Assembly (NCBI GenBank): GCA_947494975.1 | Contig: CANLXA010000002.1 | Span: forward strand, 620,001 to 684,000 | From: an uncultured Roseicyclus sp. | Lineage (GTDB): Bacteria > Pseudomonadota > Alphaproteobacteria > Rhodobacterales > Rhodobacteraceae | Length of the DNA: 64,000 nucleotides | Direction of reading: 5' to 3' | Shown here: positions 42,048 through 52,775 of the stretch, in pieces | Numbering within the stretch: position 1 is the stretch's first letter | How the letters are laid out: each line of letters begins with the position of its first letter | Notes under the pieces: generated by a model | Seen by the model: the letters and a program-made list of their open reading frames with translations, nothing else | What the model was told of the DNA's origin: nothing | The model's database searches: none | Made by a program: the position numbers and the translations under genes

Positions 42048-44732
42048 TTACTCCGCGGCTTTCGTGGCCTTCTTGGCGGGTTTTTTGGCCGCGGCCTTTC
42101 GTTTGCCGGTGCCTTTGCCGCCTTTGGCGATCTTTTCAGCAATCAATTCCACAGCGCGGTCCATCGTGACGGTTTCGGGATCGACATCCTTCGGCAGGGT
42201 CGCGTTGATTTTCGCCCATTTGATATACGGCCCATAGCGGCCTTTCATCACCTGAACCGGGCCACCATCGTTCGGATGCTCCCCGAGTTCCTTGAGCGGG
42301 GCCGCCGCTTGCCCCCGCCCGCCGCGCCCTGCGGCTTTCTGGGCGATCAGTTCCACCGCACGGTTCATGCCGACGGTGAAGACCTCGTCCACCTCTGGCA
42401 GGTTGGCGTAGATACGGCCATGCTTCACGTAGGGCCCATACCGCCCGATCCCGGCTTCGACCGGTTCACCGTCTTCGGGGTGATCGCCGACCTTGCGGGG
42501 CAACGACAGGAGTGTCAGCGCCTTTTCAAGGTCGACGTCATCGGTCTCCCAGCCCTTGGGGAGCGATGCGCGGGGTGGCTTCTTCACCTCCTCGGTCACA
42601 TCGCCAAGCTGGACGTAAGGTCCGAAGCGGCCTGTGCGGAGCGTTACCTGTTCCGACGTATCGGGATCTACTCCGAGCATCTTGCCATCTGGGCCTAGGA
42701 TATCGCCGGTTTGATCCGCGCCCTCCTGGGGCGGGCCGAACGCGCGGGTGTAGCGGCATTCAGGGTAATTGGAGCAGCCGATAAACGCGCCGCCCGCCCG
42801 TGCGGTGCGCATGGAGAGTCGCCCGAGCCCGCAATTGGGGCACAGCCGCGGATCGCCGCCATCTTCCTTGGCGGGGAACAGGTGCGGCTCCAGCACTTCG
42901 TTGATCTTTTCGAGCACGTCGGTGATGCGCAGTTCGGCGGTTTCATCGACGGCAGCGTGGAAATCCTTCCAGAACCGGTCCAGCACATCCTTGTAGTGGC
43001 GGTCGCCGGCGCTGACCTCATCGAGCTGGTTTTCCAGATCGGCGGTGAAATCGTAGCCCACGTATTTGCGGAAGTAATTGGTCAGGAACACAGTCACCAG
43101 GCGGCCCTTGTCCTCGGGGATCAGGCGGCCCTTGTCCTTGATGACATAGCCGCGGTTCTGGATCGTATCCATGATTGAGGCATAGGTGGACGGGCGGCCG
43201 ATGCCGAGCTCTTCCATCCGTTTGACCAGCGTCGCTTCGGTGTAGCGTGGCGGCGGTTGGGTGTGGTGCTGCTGGCCCAGAACGGCACCCGACGCCGCCA
43301 GGATCGCGGCCTTTGACCGACGCAGCTCACTATCTTCGTCGACAAGATCATCACCGGCCAGTTTCGCGTAGTCTCCGGCCAGGGCTTGCGCAACCGGCGT
43401 CATCGCATCGCCCTGAGTGACTTGCGGCAGGCGTTTGCTGTCCTCGTCGTCCGAGGACACGTCATCGCGGCCTTCCTCATAGACCTTCAGAAACCCGTCG
43501 AAGAGAACAACCTGCCCGGTCGCGCGCAGCTCCACCTGTTCATCATCCGAGCCGATGGTGACGGTGGTGCGTTCCATTCGCGCGGCTTCCATCTGGCTTG
43601 CGATGGTGCGTTTCCAGATCAGGTCATAGAGCTTGCGCTGATCGTCTTCGCTCAGCTTCAGGTCATCCGCCGATTTCGACATGTCGGTGGGGCGCACACA
43701 TTCGTGGGCCTCCTGAGCGTTCTTGGCCTTGTTCTTGTAGATCCGCGGGCTGCCCGGTACGTAGTCCGCGCCATAGCGGTCTTTGATCGCATCGCGCGCC
43801 GAACTCACGGCTTCGGGCGCCATGTCGATCCCGTCGGTCCGCATATAAGTGATGTGGCCGGCCTCATAGAGGCGCTGCGCCGTCGACATCGTCTGACGCG
43901 CGCCCATACCGAATTTGCGGCTCGCTTCTTGCTGAAGGGTGGAGGTCATGAAGGGCGGGGCCGGATTGCGGTTGGCGGGCTTGGCCTCGACACTTGTGAC
44001 GGACAGCGCACGGGAGGAGACGGCCTGGACCGCAAGACCCGCCTCCGCGGCATTGGGAAGGTCATAGCGGTCGAGCTTTTTGCCGCCCAGAACTGTCAGT
44101 CGCGCTTCGATGGACTTGCCGCGCGGCGTATCGAGTACGGCGCGGACGGACCAGTATTCGCGGGGGCGGAACGCCTCGATCTCCATCTCTCGCTCAACTA
44201 CCAGACGCAAGCACACCGATTGCACACGGCCGGCGGACTTGGCGCCGGGCAGCTTGCGCCAGAGCACGGGCGACAAATTGAAGCCCACCAGATAATCCAG
44301 CGCGCGGCGGGCCAGGTAAGCCTCCACCAACTCCATATCCACCTGGCGCGGCTCGGCCATCGCCTTGGTCACGGCGTCCTTGGTGATGGCGTTGAAGGTG
44401 ACGCGGCTGACGGGCGTGTCTTTCTTGATCGCCTTGCGGGAGGTCAGCGCCTCCTGCAGGTGCCAGCTGATTGCCTCACCCTCACGGTCGGGGTCGGTTG
44501 CGAGGATCAGGGCGGGGTCATCTTTCAAGGCATCAACGATGGCTTTGACGTGTTTCTTGGAATCGGACGCGACTTCCCACTTCATCGCGAAGCCTTCCTC
44601 CGGATCGACGGAACCGTCTTTCGGCGGCAGGTCGCGGACATGGCCGAATGAGGCGAGAACCGTGTAATCCTTGCCCAAATACTTGTTGATTGTCTTGGCC
44701 TTGGCCGGAGATTCGACAACAACTACGGGCAT
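42048..44732 (-). CDS. topA: DNA topoisomerase I
   Basis: 894 residues. N-terminal TOPRIM domain MPVVVVESPAKAKTINKYLG with DPDREGEAISWHL; the catalytic Tyr region is HITYMRTDGIDMAPEAVSSA. A zinc-finger (CPNCGLGRLSMRTARAGGAF then CSNYPECRYTRAF) follows, then three Topo C-terminal repeats, each with GRFGPYVQ, GRYGPYVK or GRYGPYIK, and a Lys/Ala-rich tail. The frame is open 197 codons further upstream, but the TOPRIM motif begins at the ATG at 44732. Relaxes negative supercoils. Confidence 0.96.
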   Translation of the reverse strand: MPVVVVESPAKAKTINKYLGKDYTVLASFGHVRDLPPKDGSVDPEEGFAMKWEVASDSKKHVKAIVDALKDDPALILATDPDREGEAISWHLQEALTSRKAIKKDTPVSRVTFNAITKDAVTKAMAEPRQVDMELVEAYLARRALDYLVGFNLSPVLWRKLPGAKSAGRVQSVCLRLVVEREMEIEAFRPREYWSVRAVLDTPRGKSIEARLTVLGGKKLDRYDLPNAAEAGLAVQAVSSRALSVTSVEAKPANRNPAPPFMTSTLQQEASRKFGMGARQTMSTAQRLYEAGHITYMRTDGIDMAPEAVSSARDAIKDRYGADYVPGSPRIYKNKAKNAQEAHECVRPTDMSKSADDLKLSEDDQRKLYDLIWKRTIASQMEAARMERTTVTIGSDDEQVELRATGQVVLFDGFLKVYEEGRDDVSSDDEDSKRLPQVTQGDAMTPVAQALAGDYAKLAGDDLVDEDSELRRSKAAILAASGAVLGQQHHTQPPPRYTEATLVKRMEELGIGRPSTYASIMDTIQNRGYVIKDKGRLIPEDKGRLVTVFLTNYFRKYVGYDFTADLENQLDEVSAGDRHYKDVLDRFWKDFHAAVDETAELRITDVLEKINEVLEPHLFPAKEDGGDPRLCPNCGLGRLSMRTARAGGAFIGCSNYPECRYTRAFGPPQEGADQTGDILGPDGKMLGVDPDTSEQVTLRTGRFGPYVQLGDVTEEVKKPPRASLPKGWETDDVDLEKALTLLSLPRKVGDHPEDGEPVEAGIGRYGPYVKHGRIYANLPEVDEVFTVGMNRAVELIAQKAAGRGGRGQAAAPLKELGEHPNDGGPVQVMKGRYGPYIKWAKINATLPKDVDPETVTMDRAVELIAEKIAKGGKGTGKRKAAAKKPAKKATKAAE

Positions 44733-44849
44733 GAATGGATCACCTTTGAACGGGATTGGACTGGCGGCGGAACATGTGGGGCCTTGCGGGCGGTTGTCAA
44801 TGCGGCAGGCAGGGCGGCAGGGTAGATCGAGGGCTGAGGGAGGGACTCG

Positions 44850-45293
44850 ATGAGTGTCATGCGAACGATGATCTGGCTGACTTTGGCCTTGAGTCTCGAA
44901 TCCGGCTCGGTACTGGCAGATGCGGCCGAACCGCCGCGCGGGTCGCAATTGCGTCTGGATCTTCTGGAGGCGATCCGGCCGCACGCAGAATACGACCTTT
45001 GGGCGCCGGTCGAGTTCCGGGTGATCGAGATGCTGGCCGATGGCGATGTCGCATTCGCCCGCCTCATGGCGCAGCGCCCGGGTGGCGTCGAGATCGACAT
45101 GGCGCGCACTGCCATGGTGGAGTGGCGGTACGAGGATCCGGGCAATTTCGATGGCCCGAGATTCGAGGTGTTTTTTGTCCGTCGAGATGGCCAGTGGCAG
45201 GTGGTGCAATATGCGCTTGGGGCGACGGATGCGTGGTGGTCCGGCAATCGATGCGACGTCTTTGGTTCGCTCTTGCGCGAATACGGATGCTGA
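44850..45293 (+). CDS. Exported hypothetical protein
   Basis: 147 residues. A signal sequence (MRTMIWLTLALSLESGSVLA) is followed by a domain with IRPHAEYDLWAPVEFRVIEM, then VFFVRRDGQWQVVQYALGAT and DAWWSGNRCDVFGSLLREYGC, where two Cys could pair. I do not recognise the family; the strands resemble NTF2-like or ketosteroid-isomerase-like folds. Divergent from topA and convergent on dprA. Confidence 0.7.
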   Translation: MSVMRTMIWLTLALSLESGSVLADAAEPPRGSQLRLDLLEAIRPHAEYDLWAPVEFRVIEMLADGDVAFARLMAQRPGGVEIDMARTAMVEWRYEDPGNFDGPRFEVFFVRRDGQWQVVQYALGATDAWWSGNRCDVFGSLLREYGC

Positions 45294-45300
45294 TGGCGGC

Positions 45301-46488
45301 TCAAGCGGCGCTGACCATCCCACCCGCCGACCGGATCACCCGGCCCGACATTTCCAGCACGGCAAGCGCCTGACCCATTTCGCGCGGGCTGGCCGCGAGG
45401 TCGCGGATCAGTTGATCTTCGGCCACGGGCACGGGGCCGAGGTGGTTAAGGATGCGGGCCTCAAGCGCGGCGTCCTGATCGATGGCCCGGGCCGGCTGAT
45501 GCGGCGCGGGATCGCGGCGGGGGAGGGCCTCTGCTGTACGCCGGTCTGCCGGTTGCCCGAGCGCCTCGATCACATCTTCCGCGCTTCGGATCAGCGTGGC
45601 GCCGTCGCGCAGCAGGATGTTCGCCCCCGAGGCGCGGCTGTCCATCGGATGGCCTGGCACGGCCATCACATCGCGCCCCTGATCCGCCGCCATCCGTGCG
45701 GTGATCAGCGACCCGGAGCGGGCCGCGGCCTCCACCACGATAACCCCCAGCGACAGGCCGGAGACGATACGGTTGCGGCGCGGGAAATGGCGGGCCTGGG
45801 CCTGGAGACCAAGCGGCTGCTCAGAGAGGCGCAGGCCGGTTTTGCCAATCGCGGCAGCCAGATCAGCGTTTTCGGAGGGGTAGACCGCGTCCACACCCCC
45901 GGCGAACACGGCGATTGTGCCGGTTTCAAGACTGGCCTTGTGAGCGAGCGTGTCGATCCCCCGCGCGAGGCCGGACACTACGACAAACCCGGCGTCGCCG
46001 AGATCGGCGGCCAACCGACGCGCCATGCGCGCGCCGAGGCTTGAGGCATTGCGGGTGCCGACAAGGGCGATGCACGGCTTGTCTAATAGACTGACGCGCC
46101 CCATCGCCCAAAGCACCGGAGGCGCATCTGAGATGTCGGCGAGGTGAGCTGGGTACTCTGGATCGCCGAGGCAAATCATGCGGGCGCCGACCCGCGCGGC
46201 GGCGCGCAGTTCGGCCAACACGACAGGTTCGGGGCACGGCTGGTAATCCTTCACACCTGCGGCGCGCGCGACATCCGGCAGCGCCTCCAGCGCGGCGGCG
46301 GCGGAGCCGTGTTCCGACAACAGCCGCAGATAAGTCGCAGGCCCTACCCGACGCGATCGGATCAGGCGCAGACGCTGGATGCGTTCATCGTCGCCCCGCG
46401 CGGGTGGAGGGACGTAGGCAATCGGCGCCTCGAAGAAGCCGGTTTCCGCCCAATGGGGCGCAATGAGAGAATCGGGTGCGGTCCACAT
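45301..46488 (-). CDS. dprA: DNA-processing protein DprA
   Basis: 395 residues. The N-terminal helical part (about 40-100) precedes the Rossmann-like DprA domain with CIALVGTRNASSLGARMARR, VVSGLARGIDTLAHKASL and AVPGHPMDSRASGANILLRD. A C-terminal winged-helix-like DprA/WH domain holds LAASPREMGQALAVLEMSG. DprA loads RecA on incoming single-stranded DNA in transformation. Competence partners are not in the window. Confidence 0.94.
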   Translation of the reverse strand: MWTAPDSLIAPHWAETGFFEAPIAYVPPPARGDDERIQRLRLIRSRRVGPATYLRLLSEHGSAAAALEALPDVARAAGVKDYQPCPEPVVLAELRAAARVGARMICLGDPEYPAHLADISDAPPVLWAMGRVSLLDKPCIALVGTRNASSLGARMARRLAADLGDAGFVVVSGLARGIDTLAHKASLETGTIAVFAGGVDAVYPSENADLAAAIGKTGLRLSEQPLGLQAQARHFPRRNRIVSGLSLGVIVVEAAARSGSLITARMAADQGRDVMAVPGHPMDSRASGANILLRDGATLIRSAEDVIEALGQPADRRTAEALPRRDPAPHQPARAIDQDAALEARILNHLGPVPVAEDQLIRDLAASPREMGQALAVLEMSGRVIRSAGGMVSAA

Positions 46489-46563
46489 CGGGACAGGCTT
46501 GCGGGAATTGGTTAACGGAAGGTTACCGCGGCGCGGCCCGTAAGCCGAGACTTTGCAAAAAGA

Positions 46564-46850
46564 TCACGGCAACTCGTCCAACAGCGCCTGCGGGCAGATC
46601 AAGCGGGTGGCGGCCCACATCACGCCGGCAAGAATTACGACGCTAAGTGTAAGCACCAGCATGGTGCCGATGGCCGCTGCGGTCGGATCGAGAAGTTGAT
46701 AAGCAAGGCCAATCGCCAGCGCCAGCGGCGAAAATATAGGCCGTCGCGAGCGCAGTGGCCCACCCCGCGATGCCGTAGCGCATGGTCCACGCGCCAAGCA
46801 GCAGGCCAAGCGGCACGGCGAGCACGCCGTAGATAGGGTGGGACCATCAT
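46564..46850 (-). pseudogene. Frameshifted small membrane protein gene
   Basis: Two overlapping frames give one plausible hydrophobic protein: AVPLGLLLGAWTMRYGIAGW, then WATALATAYIF (frame from 46825), and from about 46730 in the next frame SPLALAIGLAYQLLDP, then LVLTLSVVILAGVMWAA and RLICPQALLDELP*. The change occurs at a run of four A on the plus strand (46730-46733), where removing one base restores the frame. The N-terminus could also shift a second time near 46840. This could be a true pseudogene or an indel error. Confidence 0.55.
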
Positions 46851-46870
46851 CAGGCCGCCATCTACCGCCC

Positions 46871-48295
<1,425 letters not shown>

Positions 48296-48498
48296 CTGGG
48301 AAACTCCTTCTTTGGTCTCCTACATAAGGCGTTTTGCGTCGGGTGCGACACCCCGTCCCGGCCAATTGGGTGAGACAATTTAGTGCACTGTCTTGTGCGA
48401 TGGCCCGCTATATGGTCTGGCGCAACGTGAACAGAAGTTGGAACCGACCCTGGCACGCGGTGCGGGGGCACGACCGGACGGACAACAGGACAGACCAC

Positions 48499-49389
48499 AT
48501 GGCACTTCGCAAGAAGCTCAGCGGCCTCTGGGCCGCAATTGGTGCAACACTTCTGGCAGGTATGGCCAGCGCGCAGACCACGGAGATTCGTGGCGAACTT
48601 CCGATCATCGGCGCGCCGGAGCCCGGCGGCATCGCGTTCCAGCGGGCGGTAACCGATGGCGCACTCGACATTCGCGCACTTGATAACTTCCTGCTGTGGA
48701 TTGCCGGTGGCATCACCCTATTCGTTCTTTGCCTGATGCTGTGGAGCGCGTGGAAGCATAATGCCAAGGCCAATCCCGAGCCGGCAACCTTCACGCATAA
48801 CACCCGCATCGAAGTGGCCTGGACGATTGTGCCGCTTCTGATCCTCGTGATCATCGGCGCGTTCTCCCTGCCGGTCCTGTTCCGCCAACAGACCATCCCT
48901 GAGGCCGACGTTGTGGTGAAAGCAACCGGTTATCAGTGGTATTGGGGCTATGAATATCCCGAAGAAGGCATCTCCTACGACAGCTTCATGCTGAATGAGG
49001 ATGAGTTGGCCGACTACGGCTACAGCCGCGATGAATACCTGCTGGCCACCGATACCGCCGTCGTCGTCCCGACCGGCCAGACGATTGTGGTGCAGGTCAC
49101 CGCAGCAGATGTGATCCATTCCTGGACGATCCCCGCCTTCGGCGTGAAACAGGACGGTGTTCCGGGCCGGTTGGCGGAGTTGCATTTCGCGGTGAATGAG
49201 GGCGAGGAGGGCATTTACTTCGGCCAATGCTCCGAACTGTGTGGCGCGGCACATGCCTACATGCCGATCACGGTGTTCGCCGTGACGCCCGAGGAATACG
49301 AGGCATGGCTGGCCGGTGAAGCGGCTCAGTTCGCCTCGCTCGACGGCGCGCGCGCGCCGCAATACATTGAACTGGCAGCGGCTGAGTAA
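48499..49389 (+). CDS. ctaC: Cytochrome c oxidase subunit II
   Basis: 296 residues. Signal peptide, then two membrane helices (about 62-80 and 102-122), then the CuA domain. CuA and its partner residues appear as DVIHSWTIPAFGVKQD and GQCSELCGAAHAYM. The aromatic YQWYWGYEYPE is the electron entry patch. I chose the ATG at 48499; the frame is open upstream. First gene of the cta run; subunit I is elsewhere. Confidence 0.96.
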   Translation: MALRKKLSGLWAAIGATLLAGMASAQTTEIRGELPIIGAPEPGGIAFQRAVTDGALDIRALDNFLLWIAGGITLFVLCLMLWSAWKHNAKANPEPATFTHNTRIEVAWTIVPLLILVIIGAFSLPVLFRQQTIPEADVVVKATGYQWYWGYEYPEEGISYDSFMLNEDELADYGYSRDEYLLATDTAVVVPTGQTIVVQVTAADVIHSWTIPAFGVKQDGVPGRLAELHFAVNEGEEGIYFGQCSELCGAAHAYMPITVFAVTPEEYEAWLAGEAAQFASLDGARAPQYIELAAAE

Positions 49390-49398
49390 GCGACACAG

Positions 49399-50334
49399 AT
49401 GAGCGATTTCACCGCCCAGACCCTGACTGAAACCCGCACTGGTGATCCAGAGGCGGGTTTTGGCGATTACGTGGCCCTTCTCAAGCCGCGCGTCATGTCG
49501 CTGGTTGTGTTCACCGCGCTGGTGGGGCTGCTGGTGGCGCCGGGCGGTACATCACCGATGATCGGCTTCACGGCGATCCTGTTCATTGCGCTGGGGGCCG
49601 GGGCCTCGGGTGCTTTGAATATGTGGTATGATGCCGATATCGACGCGGTGATGAAGCGCACGGCCAGGCGGCCCGTGCCCTCGGGCAAGGTCCCGGCGGG
49701 TGAGGCTTTGACGCTTGGCCTGTGGTTGAGCGCGCTGTCTGTGGTGATGCTGGGTCTCGCGACCAATTGGGTTGCGGCGGCGCTTCTGGCGTTCACGATC
49801 TTCTTTTACGCCGTGGTCTATTCCATGTGGTTGAAGCGCGCGACGCCGTGGAACATCGTGATCGGTGGCGCGGCGGGGGCGTTCCCGCCGGTGATCGGAT
49901 GGGCGGCGGTGACCGGTGATGTGTCACTGGCCAGCATTCTGATGTTCGGCCTGATCTTCATGTGGACGCCACCGCATTTCTGGGCACTCGCGCTGTTCAT
50001 GAAGTCGGATTACCACAAGGCCAAGGTGCCGATGCTGACGGTCACCCATGGCCGGGCCGAAACCCGACGCCAGATCCTGATCTACACGGTTCTTTTGGTG
50101 CCGGTGGCTTTGGGCTTGGCATTCACCCCGGTCGCGGGCCCGGTCTATCTGTCTGCCGCGATCATACTGAACGCGATGTTCCTGAAAGGTGCGTTGGACA
50201 TCTGGCGCCGGGATGAGGTGATGGCCGAGGCCGATGGCTACGCGGTCGAGAAGAAGGTGTTCAAGTTTTCGCTCCTCTACCTGTTCCTGCATTTCGGCGC
50301 ACTTCTGGCCGATGCGATCTGGAGGGTGATTTGA
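49399..50334 (+). CDS. ctaB: Protoheme IX farnesyltransferase (heme O synthase)
   Basis: 311 residues, UbiA-type with about nine membrane helices. The two Asp-rich motifs are [15 protein letters not shown], followed by RRPVPSGK, and the later [12 protein letters not shown]. It attaches the farnesyl tail to heme b, the step before heme a. Nine bases after ctaC. Confidence 0.96.
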   Translation: MSDFTAQTLTETRTGDPEAGFGDYVALLKPRVMSLVVFTALVGLLVAPGGTSPMIGFTAILFIALGAGASGALNMWYDADIDAVMKRTARRPVPSGKVPAGEALTLGLWLSALSVVMLGLATNWVAAALLAFTIFFYAVVYSMWLKRATPWNIVIGGAAGAFPPVIGWAAVTGDVSLASILMFGLIFMWTPPHFWALALFMKSDYHKAKVPMLTVTHGRAETRRQILIYTVLLVPVALGLAFTPVAGPVYLSAAIILNAMFLKGALDIWRRDEVMAEADGYAVEKKVFKFSLLYLFLHFGALLADAIWRVI

Positions 50335-50335
50335 G

Positions 50336-50545
50336 ATGGCCGAGACAACCCGCCCGCTGACCGAAACCCACGAGATCCACAAGCGCCGGTTTGGTCGCAA
50401 TGTGGGAACCGCGCTCTGCCTTCTGGGCTTTTGCGCCGTTGTCTTCGGGCTGACGATTGCGAAGGTCCGCGAAGGTGGGCTTCTGGAAGCCAATGACCAT
50501 GTGCCACGCGCCTCTGTCCTGCCAATCACGGAGGACAGTCAGTGA
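50336..50545 (+). CDS. Small cytochrome oxidase-linked membrane protein (CoxF-like)
   Basis: 69 residues with one helix (TALCLLGFCAVVFGLTIAKV). Such a small protein stands between ctaB and ctaG in most Rhodobacteraceae and is often annotated as an oxidase assembly factor. Starts one base after ctaB; the end overlaps the GTG of ctaG (GTGA). Function not established. Confidence 0.8.
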   Translation: MAETTRPLTETHEIHKRRFGRNVGTALCLLGFCAVVFGLTIAKVREGGLLEANDHVPRASVLPITEDSQ

Positions 50546-51129
50546 GCGACGCGCCCAAAGGCCCCAAGGCAAAGATGGATCCCAAATCCAAGACGGTCCT
50601 GCAGCTCTGCGGTGTGATCGTCTTCATGGGCGCGCTGACGGCGGCGGCGGTGCCGTTCTACGATTGGTTCTGCCGGGTGACCGGCTTTGGCGGCGCCACG
50701 GTGCAGGCTGATGCGGGCAGCGACACGATCCTTGATGACGTGATCCGCATCCGGTTCGATGCCTCGGTCGCCTCGGATATGCCGTGGGAGTTCCGCCCGA
50801 TGGTCCCCCATGTGGACATTCGCATCGGGGAGACCGGCCTTGCGTTTTACGAGGCCTACAACCCCACCGACTACCCGATTGCAGGGACTGCGAGTTTCAA
50901 CGTCGCGCCCTTCGATACCGGCGGATACTTCGTGAAAATCGCCTGCTTCTGCTTTGAAGAGCAGGTGCTTCAGCCCGGCGAACGGGTCGAGATGCCCGTG
51001 ACCTTCTTTGTCGATCCCGAGATCCAGAATGATCCCGAGACGCGTGACACCCCCGCCATCACCCTGTCCTACACGTTCCACGTCATGGACATGCCCGAAG
51101 ATTACGCCGCGTTGAACGACGGCGAGTGA
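50542..51129 (+). CDS. ctaG: Cytochrome c oxidase assembly protein CtaG/Cox11
   Basis: 195 residues; one N-terminal helix ([20 protein letters not shown]), then a periplasmic Cox11 domain with [14 protein letters not shown]-like start ([14 protein letters not shown]) and the copper motif [16 protein letters not shown]. It delivers copper to CuB of subunit I. GTG start at 50542 overlaps the small gene. Confidence 0.95.
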   Translation: MSDAPKGPKAKMDPKSKTVLQLCGVIVFMGALTAAAVPFYDWFCRVTGFGGATVQADAGSDTILDDVIRIRFDASVASDMPWEFRPMVPHVDIRIGETGLAFYEAYNPTDYPIAGTASFNVAPFDTGGYFVKIACFCFEEQVLQPGERVEMPVTFFVDPEIQNDPETRDTPAITLSYTFHVMDMPEDYAALNDGE

Positions 51130-51151
51130 GACAAAAGACCGGAGACGCGAC

Positions 51152-51964
51152 ATGGCCCACGTAAAACGCCACGATTACCATATTCTCCCACCCTCGATCT
51201 GGCCCTTGTTGGGGGCTGGCGGGGCCTTTGCGATGTTGTTCGGCGCGGTCAACTGGATGCATTCCGGGGCGCCATGGCTGTTCCTGATCGGCTTCGCGGC
51301 GGTGCTTTATGTGATGTATGCATGGTGGGCGGATGTCGTCCATGAAAGCGGCGATGGCGATCACACCCCGGTGGTGCGCCTTGGCCTGCGTTATGGCTTC
51401 ATCATGTTCATCATGTCCGAAGTGATGTTCTTCGTCGCGTGGTTCTGGGCATTCTTCAAACATGCCATCTTCCCGATGGACATGTACGAGGCCTCGACCT
51501 ACGTCCCGCCGGAAATCTACCAGGTGGATCCGTTCCACTTGCCGCTGATCAATACGCTCGTTCTGCTGCTGTCTGGCTGCCTGGTGACCTGGGCGCACCA
51601 CGCACTCGTCCATGGCGGGTCGCGTAAGGATGTCGAATATGGTCTGATCGGCGCGGTGGTTCTTGGCCTCGCCTTCACAGGCCTGCAGGCCTACGAATAC
51701 TTCGAGCTGATCGCCCATCACCATTGGCAGTTCGGCGGGCCGGATGGAGACAAGTTCTATTCGACGTTCTTCATGGCCACGGGATTCCACGGCTTCCACG
51801 TGATCGTCGGCACGATCTTTCTGTTCATCTGCTACCTGCGGGTGCGATCAGGGCACTTCACCGCCGAGAAACACATCGGATTTGAGGCGGCGGCCTGGTA
51901 CTGGCATTTCGTGGACGTGGTCTGGCTGTTCCTGTTCGTGGCGGTCTATATCTGGGGTCAATAG
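51152..51964 (+). CDS. ctaE: Cytochrome c oxidase subunit III
   Basis: 270 residues, about seven membrane helices. Family markers are [37 protein letters not shown] and [16 protein letters not shown]; the C-terminus is [26 protein letters not shown] lies before the ATG. Last gene of the cta run; a hairpin terminator at 52051 follows. Confidence 0.96.
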   Translation: MAHVKRHDYHILPPSIWPLLGAGGAFAMLFGAVNWMHSGAPWLFLIGFAAVLYVMYAWWADVVHESGDGDHTPVVRLGLRYGFIMFIMSEVMFFVAWFWAFFKHAIFPMDMYEASTYVPPEIYQVDPFHLPLINTLVLLLSGCLVTWAHHALVHGGSRKDVEYGLIGAVVLGLAFTGLQAYEYFELIAHHHWQFGGPDGDKFYSTFFMATGFHGFHVIVGTIFLFICYLRVRSGHFTAEKHIGFEAAAWYWHFVDVVWLFLFVAVYIWGQ

Positions 51965-52050
51965 ACTCCGCCTGGCCCGGACGCCGTCACCCCCTCAGAA
52001 GTCGGTGACTGCTGGACAGGGCCAGACGCGTATTCGTGAAAAGACGAAGG

Positions 52051-52073
52051 GGCCCGCCAGCAGGTGGGCCTTT
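52051..52073 (+). terminator. Hairpin terminator after ctaE
   Basis: GGCCCGCC at 52051-52058 pairs with GGTGGGCC at 52063-52070 (one G-U pair) around AGCA; TTT follows. It separates ctaE from surf1 and makes the GTG at 52064 unlikely as the surf1 start. Confidence 0.6.
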
Positions 52074-52093
52074 CGACATCGAAGGGGTTGGAT

Positions 52094-52765
52094 TTGACGG
52101 GCCGTGTGATCTCGGTTGCTTTGTTCGGATTGGTCGGGGCCGCGATCCTCGTCTCGCTTGGCGTGTGGCAACTGCAGCGCCTTGCGTGGAAAGAAGCCGT
52201 GTTGGCCGAGATCGACGCGCGGATCGAGGCGGCGGCGGTGAGCCTGCCTGCGGCGCTGGACCGGGAGCGGGACCGCTACCTTCCCGTTGAGGTGACGGGC
52301 ATGTTCGCGGGCGACCCGGCGCGCGTTCTTGTCAGCGTGCAGGGCAGCGGGCCCGGATATCGCCTGATCACACCGTTTCAGATGGAGAACCGGGTGATCC
52401 TGGTGGATCGCGGCTTTCTGGCCGAGGGCGTCGACGTCGAGATGCCCCAGGGTGAGGTGACGGTCACCGGCAACCTGCATTGGCCCGATGAGGTGGATGG
52501 CTTCACGCCGGCCCCCGATCTGGCGCGTAACATCTGGTACGCCCGTGACGTTGATGCGCTGGCGGACCAACTGGGCGCAGAACCGATCCTGATCGTGACG
52601 CGATCCTTGTCGGTCCCGGACGCCCCGGTGACGCCATTGCCGGTGACATCGGAGGGAATTGCAAACAACCATCTGGGCTACGCGGTCCAGTGGTTTGGGC
52701 TGGCGCTTGTCTGGTTGGGGATGACAGCGTTCCTGCTGTGGCGTATCACCCGACGAACGGCCTGA
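52094..52765 (+). CDS. SURF1-family oxidase assembly protein
   Basis: 223 residues with helices at both ends: VALFGLVGAAILVSLGVWQ and VQWFGLALVWLGMTAFLL. The SURF1 markers are LGVWQLQRLAWKEAVLAEID and VILVDRGFLAEGVD. It helps place heme a in subunit I. I chose the TTG at 52094 since GAAGGGG lies six bases before it and the upstream GTG falls inside a terminator. Confidence 0.85.
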   Translation: MTGRVISVALFGLVGAAILVSLGVWQLQRLAWKEAVLAEIDARIEAAAVSLPAALDRERDRYLPVEVTGMFAGDPARVLVSVQGSGPGYRLITPFQMENRVILVDRGFLAEGVDVEMPQGEVTVTGNLHWPDEVDGFTPAPDLARNIWYARDVDALADQLGAEPILIVTRSLSVPDAPVTPLPVTSEGIANNHLGYAVQWFGLALVWLGMTAFLLWRITRRTA

Positions 52766-52775
52766 GGGAGACCAG

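Noticed and set aside
43386-44651. 421-codon plus-strand frame opposite topA
   Set aside because: Antisense to a well-supported topoisomerase; no recognisable domain.
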